Assembly (NCBI GenBank): GCA_025927475.1
Contig: JAICLL010000003.1
Coordinates: forward strand, 1 to 64,000
Direction: 5' to 3'
DNA from: Pirellulales bacterium
GTDB lineage: Bacteria > Planctomycetota > Planctomycetia > Pirellulales > JAICIG01
Length of the DNA: 64,000 bases
Positions 8,513 to 17,307 of the stretch are shown here, piece after piece. A program made the position numbers and the translations under genes. The notes under the pieces were generated by a model. It did not search any database, was not told the DNA's origin, and worked only from the letters and a program-made list of their open reading frames with translations. Positions within the stretch are counted from its first letter, which is position 1. Each line of letters begins with the position of its first letter.

Positions 8513-9709
8513 TCAGGCGCTCTTGAGCATCATCTTCGGCAGCGAGAGCCGCTTTGCGACATTGAAATCTTCCGCGACGAGATGCCCGAGATCGTGATCC
8601 TTTGGGATCACCAACACGTCGGTCCAATGTGGCGGCTCACTGAGAATTCGCCTTGCGAAGTCGTCCCTGTTCTCTGCCGTCACCTTCTCACGGAGCAATG
8701 GTGGTAGCGTTGCCCGCGTCAGATCATTGCGCAAAAAAGCAACAGCGGCGCCATCGATATGCGCTGCTTGGTGTTCGATTACTCCCAGATCGTAGACGTC
8801 GCCATAGTTGGTAAGTAGAGCAACATAGTCTTGTGCTAGCATGCGGGCGTTTAGCGCCCAGGGCGTGAACTCCGATACAATCACACACCCATTGCACTTC
8901 AGGAACTCTGCCGCTCCAGCAATCACATCAGGCTCATTCCCTTGAGTGTCGATCACCAGGACAGTTGGTCCGGCGATGCGATGCTGGGAGCAGAAGGCGT
9001 CGAGGGTCACCGTCTCAACGAGCCGCGACACGCGCAGCGGCGAGTCGACGAAATTGACGAGCTTATTGTCTTCCGAATGCCCGATGATGTGCTGCATGAT
9101 CGCGTGCGAATTCGCGCATGACGCGGCTATATTATAGAATTCGATGTTATGCAGTTGATTCAACCGAAATGTTGGCGCCGCGAGCGTTCCAGCGATTCCC
9201 GGATCGAAGGCAACTATCCGACAATTCAGATTTCGTTTGAGGATAAAATCGGCTAGCTTCATTAGGTGGAACCCATAGCTGCACCCAACATAGATCAGGT
9301 TAACTGATTGACCGCTCTTGGCTAGCGACCATACTGCACGCGCGACAGCATCGATCATATGAAGGTTTCGGCGCGCGTCAGACGTGCGAGCGTCTGCGAC
9401 AATGGAGCTTATTTCGGTGGACGAGAGCTTGGCATGCTGACACCAAGCGTCTGGAGGATTTGTGTTGCGCGGCCCGTCGTCCTCGTAGATGAAATAAAAA
9501 AAATCTTCCAGGCGCAACAGGTCGATGTTCTTCGCGAAGCCGGCCACACTCTCCAGGGACGCCATGCGGTCTTCGAGTTGCTTGAGCCGAGCATTCGTGG
9601 ATTGGTGCATCGAGCCCCAGAAGCCTTTCGCGCGTTGGAAATGCGCGTTGCGTAGAAGCTCCCTGGCATGCGCTTTCAAAAAACTCGGCAACATGCTTCT
9701 GATTGACAT
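8513..9709 (-). CDS. FkbM-family methyltransferase
   Basis: SAM-dependent methyltransferase-like protein of 398 residues. The Rossmann motif NLIYVGCSYGFHLMKLADF is at about 140 and the FkbM hallmark VLVIDTQGNEPDVIAGA at about 250, with the following VSEFTPW segment. The first 100 residues are helical and charged, and the last 100 have no recognised motif. The reading frame looks visibly AT-richer than its neighbours, a possible sign of separate acquisition. It lies within the polysaccharide operon between glycosyltransferases and rfbF, so O-methylation of a glycan sugar is the natural inference, but the substrate is unknown. Confidence 0.8.
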   Translation of the reverse strand: MSIRSMLPSFLKAHARELLRNAHFQRAKGFWGSMHQSTNARLKQLEDRMASLESVAGFAKNIDLLRLEDFFYFIYEDDGPRNTNPPDAWCQHAKLSSTEISSIVADARTSDARRNLHMIDAVARAVWSLAKSGQSVNLIYVGCSYGFHLMKLADFILKRNLNCRIVAFDPGIAGTLAAPTFRLNQLHNIEFYNIAASCANSHAIMQHIIGHSEDNKLVNFVDSPLRVSRLVETVTLDAFCSQHRIAGPTVLVIDTQGNEPDVIAGAAEFLKCNGCVIVSEFTPWALNARMLAQDYVALLTNYGDVYDLGVIEHQAAHIDGAAVAFLRNDLTRATLPPLLREKVTAENRDDFARRILSEPPHWTDVLVIPKDHDLGHLVAEDFNVAKRLSLPKMMLKSA

Positions 9710-9809
9710 CCGAGTCCATCCTTGTGTTCAGTTGAAAGGGCCTAAGCAAATCGTCGTCAGGGTCGCCAGGCCATGCCTTTCGCGTCTTTGAGCCCCGATG
9801 CAAAAAAAA

Positions 9810-10919
9810 TTATCCGGCTTTCCGGAGATAGGGCCGCACGCCGTCAAACTGGTGCGGCCAGTTCAGTTCCTCGGCCACAGCGGTGCGACAGTTCTCGACC
9901 ATCTGGTCATAGTCGGGCGTGCCGTACAGGCGAAGCCCGTGTCGTATCGTGCGGTAGAACGATTCGTAACTCCAGTCGTCCATGACCAGGCCGCAGTCGT
10001 ACCGTTCGACGAGCAGCTTGTGCTGGGGATGAGGCGCGGTGATCGGGGGCACACCGTCGGCGATCGCTTCGAAGAACTTGTTTGACGGCGCAAACAGCGC
10101 CCGCTCTGCCACGGGATTCCAACTCACAATGCTATAGCTATATTGCCGGCGGACCTCCATCAGGCTTTTCAGGTCGATCTGGCCGCAATAGCGGACGTTC
10201 TGGTGCATTTCAGCGAATTCGCGGCGCAGCCGCTCCGCCGCTTGCCCCTCGACCGGTCCATAGATATCGACCGGCATACGCTGCATTTGCTCGGTCAGAT
10301 AGTAATCGGGAAACGTCCATTCCGCCGCAATCGTCCCCTGGTTGATCAGCCGTCCGTTGCGCTGGCTCGGGGCAATGATTCGATCCTTGGAATCCGCCGA
10401 GTTCGCACAGTTCAAGAGCGTGACCACCGGAATTGCCTGCAAGTGGCATCGTTCCATGTCTCGCGCGGCCCGGTTCTCTTCGGGAAAGATCACCAGATCC
10501 ATCCACCGTGCGGCGGCGCGGTTCATCTCGATGTCCGCTTGGCCATAAGTGACGATCGATTCGATCGAATAATAGATCACAAATTTTGGCCGCCGCGCGA
10601 GCTTGAACAGCAGCGGCACGCAGTAGGTGCAGAAGACCACCAAAACATCGGGTTTGAGCGCATTCACCCGCTCTGCCGCTGAAAGCAGGTAGCGCGTCCG
10701 CCCTTCGGGGCAGTAGGGCGGCACACCGGTGTAAATGCGTTCGATCGGCAAGTCGGGATAGAGATCATGGCGCGGCGGCTTTTCGGGCGTGTCCGGCTCA
10801 AGGACCAGCGCCTGCCCCGCGTAGTGCTCGCGCAGCAACCGCATGAATTCCGGGATCTGCGGGCTGCCGAACCCCAAGCTCGCATCAGCAACGGCGACAA
10901 TCAATGGATTTGGCTTCAT
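9810..10919 (-). CDS. GT-B glycosyltransferase, probable
   Basis: 369 residues without transmembrane segments. The sequence has the look of a GT-B enzyme: an N-terminal half with KPDVLVVFCTYCVPLLFKLA, and a C-terminal half with the donor-site-like NKFFEAIADGVPPI, equivalent to the ExxA(x)GxP block, then RYDCGLVMDD. The start overlaps the upstream glycosyltransferase by four bases (ATGA). It is likely a cytoplasmic glycosyltransferase acting in assembly of the repeat unit. Acceptor and donor are not predictable from the motif set. Confidence 0.75.
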   Translation of the reverse strand: MKPNPLIVAVADASLGFGSPQIPEFMRLLREHYAGQALVLEPDTPEKPPRHDLYPDLPIERIYTGVPPYCPEGRTRYLLSAAERVNALKPDVLVVFCTYCVPLLFKLARRPKFVIYYSIESIVTYGQADIEMNRAAARWMDLVIFPEENRAARDMERCHLQAIPVVTLLNCANSADSKDRIIAPSQRNGRLINQGTIAAEWTFPDYYLTEQMQRMPVDIYGPVEGQAAERLRREFAEMHQNVRYCGQIDLKSLMEVRRQYSYSIVSWNPVAERALFAPSNKFFEAIADGVPPITAPHPQHKLLVERYDCGLVMDDWSYESFYRTIRHGLRLYGTPDYDQMVENCRTAVAEELNWPHQFDGVRPYLRKAG

Positions 10920-12982
10920 GCGGCGTTCCTTAGTGCATCAACGCAGAGCGGCTCACTCCGGCCGGGTAGGGCGGCTTCGGGGGCGTCAAGACCGCGCAAC
11001 GTGGCGACAAAGCTCGCGGCGTTATGCCGCAGCACCCATGCACGCGAAAACTCGCGCGCCGATTTTCGATAATGCTCGCGGTGGTCAACCATCTCGCGCA
11101 GCAGCGCCGGAATGTCTTCCACCGCCCGATAGACGAGGCCGACGCTGCCGGTTGGCAGCCGCGCGTCTTGCGGCGACGCGCCAAGAAAGTCGATTTGGGG
11201 AGCAGATACGACCAACCGGCGGTGATCGACGGCGTTTCGGAAGCCAATTCGCAGGCGGCACGCTCGCCTGTCGAGAGGCACCAGCAGCGCGGCGCGGGAC
11301 GCCGCCGCATGCTGCTCCAGATAATGCAGGCTTTTGGAAACCAAGAGCCGGTTGGCGGCGGACTGTAATACCCGCACCTCGAGAAGATCGCCGGGTTTGT
11401 TCTCGGCGAGCGAGAGCGAAACCAGCATCCAGCGCGAATCGACGATGTCGAAACGGCACGTCGTCCACCGTAATCCACCACACACCCACCAGTCATTTCC
11501 CTTGCGTACGATCGCCTTTGGGCAAGCCTCGACCCGCGGTTTCAAATCGGACGCGGTCAGGCAGCCAGCCACGCCTAGCTGCTCGCGGAGCCGAAGTCGG
11601 TGCTGATAAATTTCGTCAATGATCTGCCGCGACATCCACGTGCCCGCCGGGACCAATACGGGAACGCCCGCTGCCAGCGATTCTGCCAGGATGCCCGAGC
11701 TGCGCGCGTAGTAGTTATCGCGATCATAGGGGAGCAAGGAAATGTCGGACGAGTGAACCATGTCCCAGTACGAAGGGGAATCGAGGGGCGATTCAACGAG
11801 AGTGACCTTGTGCGGGACGAACCGCCTGAGCTGACTGCGCGCCACGATCGCGGCTGGCTCTCCTTGGGGCACGTTGTAGTTGGATTGGATTACGAACGAG
11901 GCCTTGCCCGTGCGAATGTGATCCCAGAGCAGATCTCCGATAATTCGTGGCAGGTGCTGGTAACCTTTTTCGGTTCGGGCGTCGCCGAGGTAGCTGACGC
12001 AGGCCGGGCGGCTACGTCGCTCGCTTTCGCGCGGTGGCTGAGTATGAGGTATCGGGAGAGTTCTAAAGAGTGCGCCGGAAATCAGGCGGTACTGCGCAGT
12101 CAATTCTTCCGTATCGGTGAAATAGGCCAAGACTCCGCGCTCGTGCAGATCGGCGCACGATTGGAAGACGCCGCGCACGGCGGTCAATTCGGGACTGGCA
12201 GAGAACTCGATCTCTTGCCGCCCCGGAAACAGATTCCTGCGGAAGATCAGGTGCCAATGGGCCTGCGCGAGTGACGGCGCGCCGCGCAAAACCGTCGCGA
12301 GGCCGGCCAATTCAATCTCCGAGGTGGTGGGAAGCAAAACCACGTCGCCAGGCGAAAGCGATTCCACACGCGATAGCTGCCGAGTGCTTCGGGTGAAATG
12401 ATGCAGTCGATACCTATCGGTGGCGAATTTGCAAGGCCAACCGCCCCGAGACACGAGACGCGATACCAAGCGTCCAACGCCGCCAATCACGCGCGATGCG
12501 GCACCCGCGACGCGCGCAAGGTAGCCTCGCAATGGCATCATTTCGCGGCATGCGGCGACGGCGGCGGCGAGGCACTTTGCGGTCAGCGCCGCCGCGACGA
12601 CCGGTAGCCAAAAAATAGGAAAACGCGCCGTGAGGGTATGCGAACGCAAATAGGCGCCCGGTCTTCGGCGAATGTACCAGAGCAGAAAGGCGCGGGAGTA
12701 GACCAGCCGGGTTCGGCAGCGGAGGTAGCCACACTGCACCGCCTTCGCGGTTGACCGCAATGTTTCAAAGCGGCTTGGTTGCGACAGATTTCCCCAATAT
12801 CCGACCTTGTAAATGGCATGCACCGGCCAGGGGAGCGGTTCGCTGGCCCGGAAGGCTCGGTTTGCGACTAAGACCGGGTCGTAGCCCGCCTCCTTCGCGG
12901 CTTGAAGCACGTGGCGCGCGTACTCGTAATAATGGCCTCCCACTCCGGCGATCGAGTGGTCGATCACGACAAATTTTGGCAT
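10916..12982 (-). CDS. GT-B (GT4-like) glycosyltransferase with inserted domain
   Basis: About 688 residues from ATG 12982; an upstream in-frame start at 13006 adds eight unlikely residues. The N-terminus IDHSIAGVGGHYYEYA is typical of GT4-like enzymes. The C-terminal GT-B lobe is clear at VSYLGDARTEKGYQHL and YARSSGILAESLAAGVPVLV. After GTWMSRQI (about residue 450) the lobe is interrupted by about 150 residues with no transferase features, rich in alternating hydrophobics (beta-sandwich-like). It resumes at GSVGLVYRAVEDIPALLREM (about 610) through the C-terminal helix. First gene of the minus-strand polysaccharide operon. Confidence 0.75.
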   Translation of the reverse strand: MPKFVVIDHSIAGVGGHYYEYARHVLQAAKEAGYDPVLVANRAFRASEPLPWPVHAIYKVGYWGNLSQPSRFETLRSTAKAVQCGYLRCRTRLVYSRAFLLWYIRRRPGAYLRSHTLTARFPIFWLPVVAAALTAKCLAAAVAACREMMPLRGYLARVAGAASRVIGGVGRLVSRLVSRGGWPCKFATDRYRLHHFTRSTRQLSRVESLSPGDVVLLPTTSEIELAGLATVLRGAPSLAQAHWHLIFRRNLFPGRQEIEFSASPELTAVRGVFQSCADLHERGVLAYFTDTEELTAQYRLISGALFRTLPIPHTQPPRESERRSRPACVSYLGDARTEKGYQHLPRIIGDLLWDHIRTGKASFVIQSNYNVPQGEPAAIVARSQLRRFVPHKVTLVESPLDSPSYWDMVHSSDISLLPYDRDNYYARSSGILAESLAAGVPVLVPAGTWMSRQIIDEIYQHRLRLREQLGVAGCLTASDLKPRVEACPKAIVRKGNDWWVCGGLRWTTCRFDIVDSRWMLVSLSLAENKPGDLLEVRVLQSAANRLLVSKSLHYLEQHAAASRAALLVPLDRRACRLRIGFRNAVDHRRLVVSAPQIDFLGASPQDARLPTGSVGLVYRAVEDIPALLREMVDHREHYRKSAREFSRAWVLRHNAASFVATLRGLDAPEAALPGRSEPLCVDALRNAA

Positions 12983-13730
12983 CAGCCCAAACTCCCCTTG
13001 GCCCAAAAACTCGGCGTGTCAGCGGCGCCACCGCATGTTGGCAATGACAGGGCGGCGGATAGTAAAGGACATGACGATTTCGGGCAAGAGCGGTGAAGGA
13101 AAAGGAGACATGGGTCGAGGGGGCGGGGTCGTGGGTCGGAGTGGAAACGGCCTCGCTTGCGCGGAGCCGGGCGCACCGGCGATCGGCTTGCAGTTTTTTT
13201 CGACGACTCGCTGGGTGCTTTCGTGCGAACCATCCAAGCCACGCGGCGCGGTAGAATGCGGTGAGGAAGACCACATGCGCACCAGGTGATGCAGCATGGA
13301 AGCCCGACGCGTAAAGCGAGGGAAGGCCGGCCCACGACCGTCGCTTTACGCGTCGGGCTTGCACGGGCTAGCGCTTCGGGTTGTGTGGTTCGCCGCCGCC
13401 GCCTGCAAAAGGCCCTAAGCACGCGATCTGGCATGTCGCCGTAAGTGCCGAGGTTTGAGATCTGCCGCAACCCCCGCCACAGTAGGGCGAGTGCCGAGAT
13501 TTTTCGGGTTTTTACGGGCGTTGCAAATTTGCAACAGCCGTGCGCCTCGGGGACGCGGAAAAATGACTTACGTCGATTTCCACGGCGGGCAGCCGATTGC
13601 CGCCCGAGCGGCCGGCAGGCTAGGATGTGAGGTGCCCAAGGGCTGGGCTGCGGAGAATCCGTGTTTCAGGAATCAGCAAGCGTAATTGACTCACGGTGAT
13701 TCGTTCCGCTGAAGCGTGGAAGACTGCCAT
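12983..13730. other. intergenic region between divergent transcripts
   Basis: About 950 bases separate the glycan operon from the cytochrome gene. The section contains hairpin P5 (13300–13360) and, further right, the large palindrome P9. Promoters for both directions should be here, but no −35/−10 pair stands out. No open frame on either strand resembles a protein. Confidence 0.5.
13300..13360. repeat. perfect 20-bp inverted repeat P5
   Basis: AAGCCCGACGCGTAAAGCGA at 13300–13319 is the exact reverse complement of 13341–13360, with a 21-base spacer. It would form a strong hairpin. It is not followed by a T-run, so it is not a simple terminator. From memory, short palindromes with an AAGCCCGACGCG-like core are scattered in planctomycete genomes. 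Confidence 0.85.
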
Positions 13731-13940
13731 GCCTCCGGCTTGCCCGGTGGTTGCTGACGTTGGTTTCTAAAAAGACCCGACGTTTTCCGAACACGTCCTC
13801 GGGCGTCTGCCCGCCCGCCTGCGGCGGGCGGGCAGACGCCGGAGAACAACGAAATGATGGAACGTGCTTCGCTGTAGACGGCCAGCGTGAAAACTCCACC
13901 GGGCAAGCCGGTGGCAACTTTGCGGAACAGAAATGGAACC
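13731..13940. repeat. large imperfect palindrome P9, copy 2
   Basis: The centre is a perfect 16-bp stem with a 5-base loop (13803–13839). Its left half contains GCTTGCCCGGTGGTTGCT and its right half CTCCACCGGGCAAGCCGG, so about 100 bases on each side are related in inverted orientation. The right half matches the block at 136–195. The right end of the element includes the start codon of the cytochrome gene at 13933. Confidence 0.75.
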
Positions 13941-14940
13941 AAACACGAAACGCAATCACATACGACTCCTGACCACCATCGCGATCTGCCTCGGCGCTTC
14001 GGCAATGTTGCACGCCGGCCCAGCGATGCAGCGGGGGACCGCCGGCAAACGGCTGTTCAAAACGGCGCCTCCGCCCAAGTTCGATCAGGAGACGATCGAG
14101 ACGTTTTTCACCGATGCGCGAAGCAAGCTCGGTCCCGGGCAGCCCGGCGGAGCGGCGGTGGCCAGCAATGCGTCCAGCACGCCCGACGCCGGCGGTGAAG
14201 AGGGCGGGGCCGGCCCGGCCGACAGTTCGGGCGGGTTTGCCTGGAGCAAGCTCATCAGCGCCTCGGCCCTGGAAGATGAGATCAAAGCGCAGCTCACGCC
14301 GGTGGCCGAAGCGACCAAAACGCCCAGCGAGTTCAAGGGCGGCGGCAACCACAAAGACCGCGTCTATTTCACCGAGCTGGCCATGCTGTTTGGCGTGATC
14401 GCCCAGTACGACGGCGACGTGCGGTCGAGTTGGAAACGCGACGCCTTGGCCCTGCGCGATCTGTTCAAGCGAGCCGGCGTGAACTGCAAGGTCGGCACCG
14501 ACAATTCGTTCAAAGAAGCCAAGCAGCGCAGCGAAGACCTGGCCCAGTTGGTCAGCGGCGGCAAGGTCGAGCTGCCCAAGCCCGACCCGGATGTGAAATG
14601 GGCCGATGTGGCCAACCGCCCGCCGCTGATGGAGCGGATGGGCAAAGAGGGTTTCGACCCGCGCATCAAGGCCTGGACGGCCGACAAGGGCGAGTTTTCC
14701 AAAAACCGGCAGGCGCTGGCCAACGAGGCGCAGCTTGTGGCGGTGATTGCCCGGCTGATTCAAGACGAGAGCTACGAGTATGCCGACGACGAGGGGTATC
14801 TGGGCTTCGCCAAAGAGCTGGAGCGGCAGGCCACCGAGATTGTCGAGTCGATCAAGGCCGACAGCTTCGAGCGTGCGCAGACGGCCGCCGGGCAGTTGAA
14901 CAAGGCCTGCAGCAGTTGCCACGCCGATTATCGCAGCTAA
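13933..14940 (+). CDS. secreted cytochrome c'-like mono-haem protein
   Basis: 335 residues. An N-terminal signal peptide (about 1–28, ending ASAMLHAGPA) is followed by a Pro/Gly/Ala-rich linker and a helical C-terminal domain. The haem-binding motif is at the very end, C326-S-S-C329-H330, the position seen in class II cytochromes c (cytochrome c' / b562 fold). This suggests a periplasmic electron carrier or gas-binding protein. The ATG lies inside the end of dispersed repeat P9, with only a weak upstream purine stretch; no better start exists that keeps the signal peptide. It stands alone, divergent from the glycan operon and convergent with the hydrogenase operon. A direct link to the hydrogenase is possible but not shown. 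Confidence 0.72.
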   Translation: MEPNTKRNHIRLLTTIAICLGASAMLHAGPAMQRGTAGKRLFKTAPPPKFDQETIETFFTDARSKLGPGQPGGAAVASNASSTPDAGGEEGGAGPADSSGGFAWSKLISASALEDEIKAQLTPVAEATKTPSEFKGGGNHKDRVYFTELAMLFGVIAQYDGDVRSSWKRDALALRDLFKRAGVNCKVGTDNSFKEAKQRSEDLAQLVSGGKVELPKPDPDVKWADVANRPPLMERMGKEGFDPRIKAWTADKGEFSKNRQALANEAQLVAVIARLIQDESYEYADDEGYLGFAKELERQATEIVESIKADSFERAQTAAGQLNKACSSCHADYRS

Positions 14941-15100
14941 TGTGCGGTCAGATCCACCGGCCTTTGACTCAGGCTTCGTTGGATCCATGCGGCGATTGAC
15001 CGCATCACAAGCATCATGCCACTGTCGAAGGACGCCCCGGGGTGTCTCGTGGCCCACATCTCGACTTAATTTGAAGACAATACGAATCATTCGCGCCGCG

Positions 15101-15304
15101 CTACATACGCTTGATGCGCGCGTAGCGGATGGCCTCGGGCATCATCTTAATGACGGCAAAGATGGCAAGGCCGCAGAGCACGAAGCCGAGCGCCCGCTTG
15201 ACCGCGCTTTTTGTGGGGTGGGTGACCGTCTCGACTGCCGTTTTGCCCGCCGCTTCGATGGCCGATTTGGCGCTGTGTTTCGCCGCCTTCGCTTTCAATA
15301 ACAT
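15101..15304 (-). CDS. 67-aa single-helix membrane protein
   Basis: Small basic protein with an amphipathic Ala/Lys-rich N-terminal half, one hydrophobic segment (GFVLCGLAIFAVIKMM, about 40–55) and a basic tail. ATG 15304 has AGGAG six bases upstream. It begins 12 bases after the stop of the hydrogenase maturation protease, so it is probably the last cistron of the hydrogenase operon. It could tether a soluble partner to the membrane. I do not recognise a family. Confidence 0.6.
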   Translation of the reverse strand: MLLKAKAAKHSAKSAIEAAGKTAVETVTHPTKSAVKRALGFVLCGLAIFAVIKMMPEAIRYARIKRM

Positions 15305-15316
15305 GGCACTCTCCTG

Positions 15317-15844
15317 TTAAACAATCTGGGTAAAGATAATCTCGTTGTCAGCGGCAAACTGCTCGACGAGCGATTCGACCAGTTGCACCGCGGGATCAAG
15401 GGCCGCGGCCACCGGCGGGCTGAGACCCGCAAGGATGTCGTAGGCGTCGAGCGGCGTTGGCTCGCAACCAACCAGCCGCAACCAGCCTAACTGCCCGCCC
15501 ATGGCACGCACCATTTCGAGCACCCGCGCCGGATCGAGCTGGTGCGGCTGCAACGTCATCGTCTGCGCCTGGCCTTGAGGATCGAGCGGCGGGGCACTGA
15601 TCTCCGGCTCGATGACGAACAGCGTGCCGGGCGGCTCGCCGCGCGGCAGGGCATCGACGAGAATGACCCCGTCCCAGCCGTCGAGCAGCGCGTAGGTGAG
15701 ATCAAGGCCGCGAATGCCGAAATCGCGCACCACCACGCCGTCGGGCAGCGGGCGCCCAGACAATCGCCGCAGAACCTCGACACCAAAGGCGTCGTCGCCC
15801 AAAAAAATGTTGCCGATGCCGGCGACCAGCAATCGCGGGCTCAT
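15317..15844 (-). CDS. [NiFe]-hydrogenase maturation protease (HyaD/HycI family)
   Basis: Nickel-dependent endopeptidase that clips the C-terminal extension of the hydrogenase large subunit after Ni insertion. 175 residues with the family N-terminus VAGIGNIFLGDDAFGVEV (first metal-binding acidic residue), ILVDALPRG (second) and a His in LQPHQLDP (third). The large subunit encoded upstream ends in a cleavable tail after DPCLPCGVH, so enzyme and substrate match. The start overlaps the 111-aa gene stop as ATGA. Confidence 0.9.
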   Translation of the reverse strand: MSPRLLVAGIGNIFLGDDAFGVEVLRRLSGRPLPDGVVVRDFGIRGLDLTYALLDGWDGVILVDALPRGEPPGTLFVIEPEISAPPLDPQGQAQTMTLQPHQLDPARVLEMVRAMGGQLGWLRLVGCEPTPLDAYDILAGLSPPVAAALDPAVQLVESLVEQFAADNEIIFTQIV

Positions 15845-16176
15845 CGCTCACCCAGTTTCGTAAGCGGTTCGACTTCGTCAACTTGGAAAAAGAAGCGGTG
15901 GCCCGATTGAAGCTGCTCGCCCAGATCGCGGCCGGGATCGTCGTCGACGGTCACGGCCAGATGCGCACGGCCCTCAAAATCTTCTTCGATCGAGCTAATG
16001 GTGGCCGTTTTGCCCTGCAACACCAGGTCGAAGATGTCGCCGCCCTCGCGGGGGCACAGCCGCACGCGGTCGCCGGGGGTCAGCTCGACGCCCGCCACCC
16101 GCACGCTGGTCAGCGTGCGCGTATCGAGCGATTGCCAGGGAGCGATGGGGTGGTCCATGCCATTCCTTTCCTGCAA
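15841..16176 (-). CDS. 111-aa conserved protein of the hydrogenase operon
   Basis: Small soluble protein, mostly beta-strand by eye. PGDRVRLCPREGGDIFDLVL is followed by an acidic DDDPGRDLG block and GHRFFFQVDEVEPL. There is no HypC-type N-terminal Cys motif, so it is not a normal HypC although it is a small likely barrel. An alternative ATG lies six residues in (16158). From memory, proteins with a closely similar ending occur next to group 1h hydrogenases in actinobacteria. That and its coupling to the protease gene suggest a maturation role. Function unproven. Confidence 0.7.
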   Translation of the reverse strand: MQERNGMDHPIAPWQSLDTRTLTSVRVAGVELTPGDRVRLCPREGGDIFDLVLQGKTATISSIEEDFEGRAHLAVTVDDDPGRDLGEQLQSGHRFFFQVDEVEPLTKLGER

Positions 16177-16182
16177 CGGAAC

Positions 16183-17301
16183 TTACATTTTTCCATGCAA
16201 CTGCAACATCGCTTCGGGCGAGAGCGATTCGACGCGCCGCAACAACTCGCTGCCGCGCACGTCGAGCGAATCCATGGCGCGCTTTTCCTCGTCGCTCAAA
16301 GTCATGATTCGCAACGTCAAGATCTCATCGATTTCGGTCGAGTCGAACAGTCCGCCGGGGCTTTGCGGCGCAATCTGGGGATAGTCGTACAAGATAATCG
16401 GCGCGGCCAGCAGCAAATTGCACCGGGGCGGCTCGCCCACCAGCACCGGCCACGCGCCGACATTGTGGTTTTCGGCCGCCAGCGCCCGCCACGTCTCCGG
16501 CGGATCGATCTGGGAGACAAACTGCCCGCCCTCGGCGGCCAGCACCAGGTGCGCCGAGGCAAAGGAACGCAACTGCGCCCCGTCGCCGGTGCAGGTTGGC
16601 GGATCGCACGTGGTTTCGTTCACGGCCCGAACTGTCAGACGAAATCCAGCGGGGGCGACTTTTTCGGCGGCAACTTCGAGGGCGCCGGTCAGTGCGTGCC
16701 GCTCGCGCACGATGACGGCGGCGACTCGCTGCCGCTCATCATGCACCGGCTCGATCTGCCGCTCGGACGCAAAGGCAAACTCCATGCGGTACGGCTCGGC
16801 GGCCAGTTCGCCGAGCGCGAATCGCGAATGGCCATTGTCGCTTTTCGCTCCGCGAAAGTAGCGCTCTCGATCGCCTTCTGCTCCGTGTATGTGAGCACTT
16901 TCGTGGAGCGAAAAACGGCAGAGCACCACCTGTTGCTCGATCGCCTCTTGCCACGAATAGAGTTCTTGCCCGTTGACATCCAAGTGATCGACCAAGGTGT
17001 AACGCGCCTTGCTCAAATCCGCCGCCGCCGCCGGTGACCCTTCGAGTCTGCCGATGCGCCGATCGACCAATTGCAGAAATCGCAGCGTGACTTGGACCGC
17101 GGTGTGCTCCTCTCCTTCGACCAGACACTGCACCTGCATGGCCGCCGATTCGTTGCCGGTCGCATCGGCGCAATAGGCGGGCGGATACAGCCCGCCAAAG
17201 GTCCAACGCTGACTGTTTTTGACCGCCGGACGATACGGGTAGAGCAAGTACCCTTCGTAAAGCACTGTCTCGGCGATCTGATCGATTAGAGAGATTGGCA
17301 T
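16183..17301 (-). CDS. 372-aa conserved hydrogenase-cluster protein with palindrome insert
   Basis: Soluble protein starting with a segment (LYEGYLLYPYRPAVKNSQRW) that I associate with accessory proteins of group 1h hydrogenase clusters; function unknown. It has no Cys-rich motif and no membrane segment. Around residues 128–155 the even sequence is interrupted by about 28 residues encoded by palindromic repeat P1 (16837–16920), read as CRFSLHES...YFRGAKSDN; flanking sequence resumes afterwards in frame. The gene begins six bases after the DUF6084 stop and ends six bases before the 111-aa gene, so all three are coupled. Whether the insert is tolerated in the folded protein is unknown. Confidence 0.75.
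   Translation of the reverse strand: MPISLIDQIAETVLYEGYLLYPYRPAVKNSQRWTFGGLYPPAYCADATGNESAAMQVQCLVEGEEHTAVQVTLRFLQLVDRRIGRLEGSPAAAADLSKARYTLVDHLDVNGQELYSWQEAIEQQVVLCRFSLHESAHIHGAEGDRERYFRGAKSDNGHSRFALGELAAEPYRMEFAFASERQIEPVHDERQRVAAVIVRERHALTGALEVAAEKVAPAGFRLTVRAVNETTCDPPTCTGDGAQLRSFASAHLVLAAEGGQFVSQIDPPETWRALAAENHNVGAWPVLVGEPPRCNLLLAAPIILYDYPQIAPQSPGGLFDSTEIDEILTLRIMTLSDEEKRAMDSLDVRGSELLRRVESLSPEAMLQLHGKM
16837..16920. repeat. palindromic element P1 inside the 372-aa gene
   Basis: Left arm GTCGCTTTTCGCTCCGCGAA and right arm TTTCGTGGAGCGAAAAACGG are inverted repeats. The internal spacer (AAAGTAGCG...CTCCGTG) is clearly related to that of the copy in hypB. It is about 84 bp, i.e. 28 codons, so the reading frame is kept. 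The frame used differs from the frame used in hypB. Confidence 0.85.
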
Positions 17302-17307
17302 TGTGAT

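Noticed and set aside
13666-15090. A 474-codon open frame on the minus strand opposite the cytochrome gene
   Set aside because: Low-complexity, no motif, and it runs through palindrome P9; the plus strand has a signal peptide and a C-x2-C-H haem site.
15841-16176. 111-aa protein as HypC
   Set aside because: It lacks the N-terminal Met-Cys motif required in HypC, although size and position would fit.
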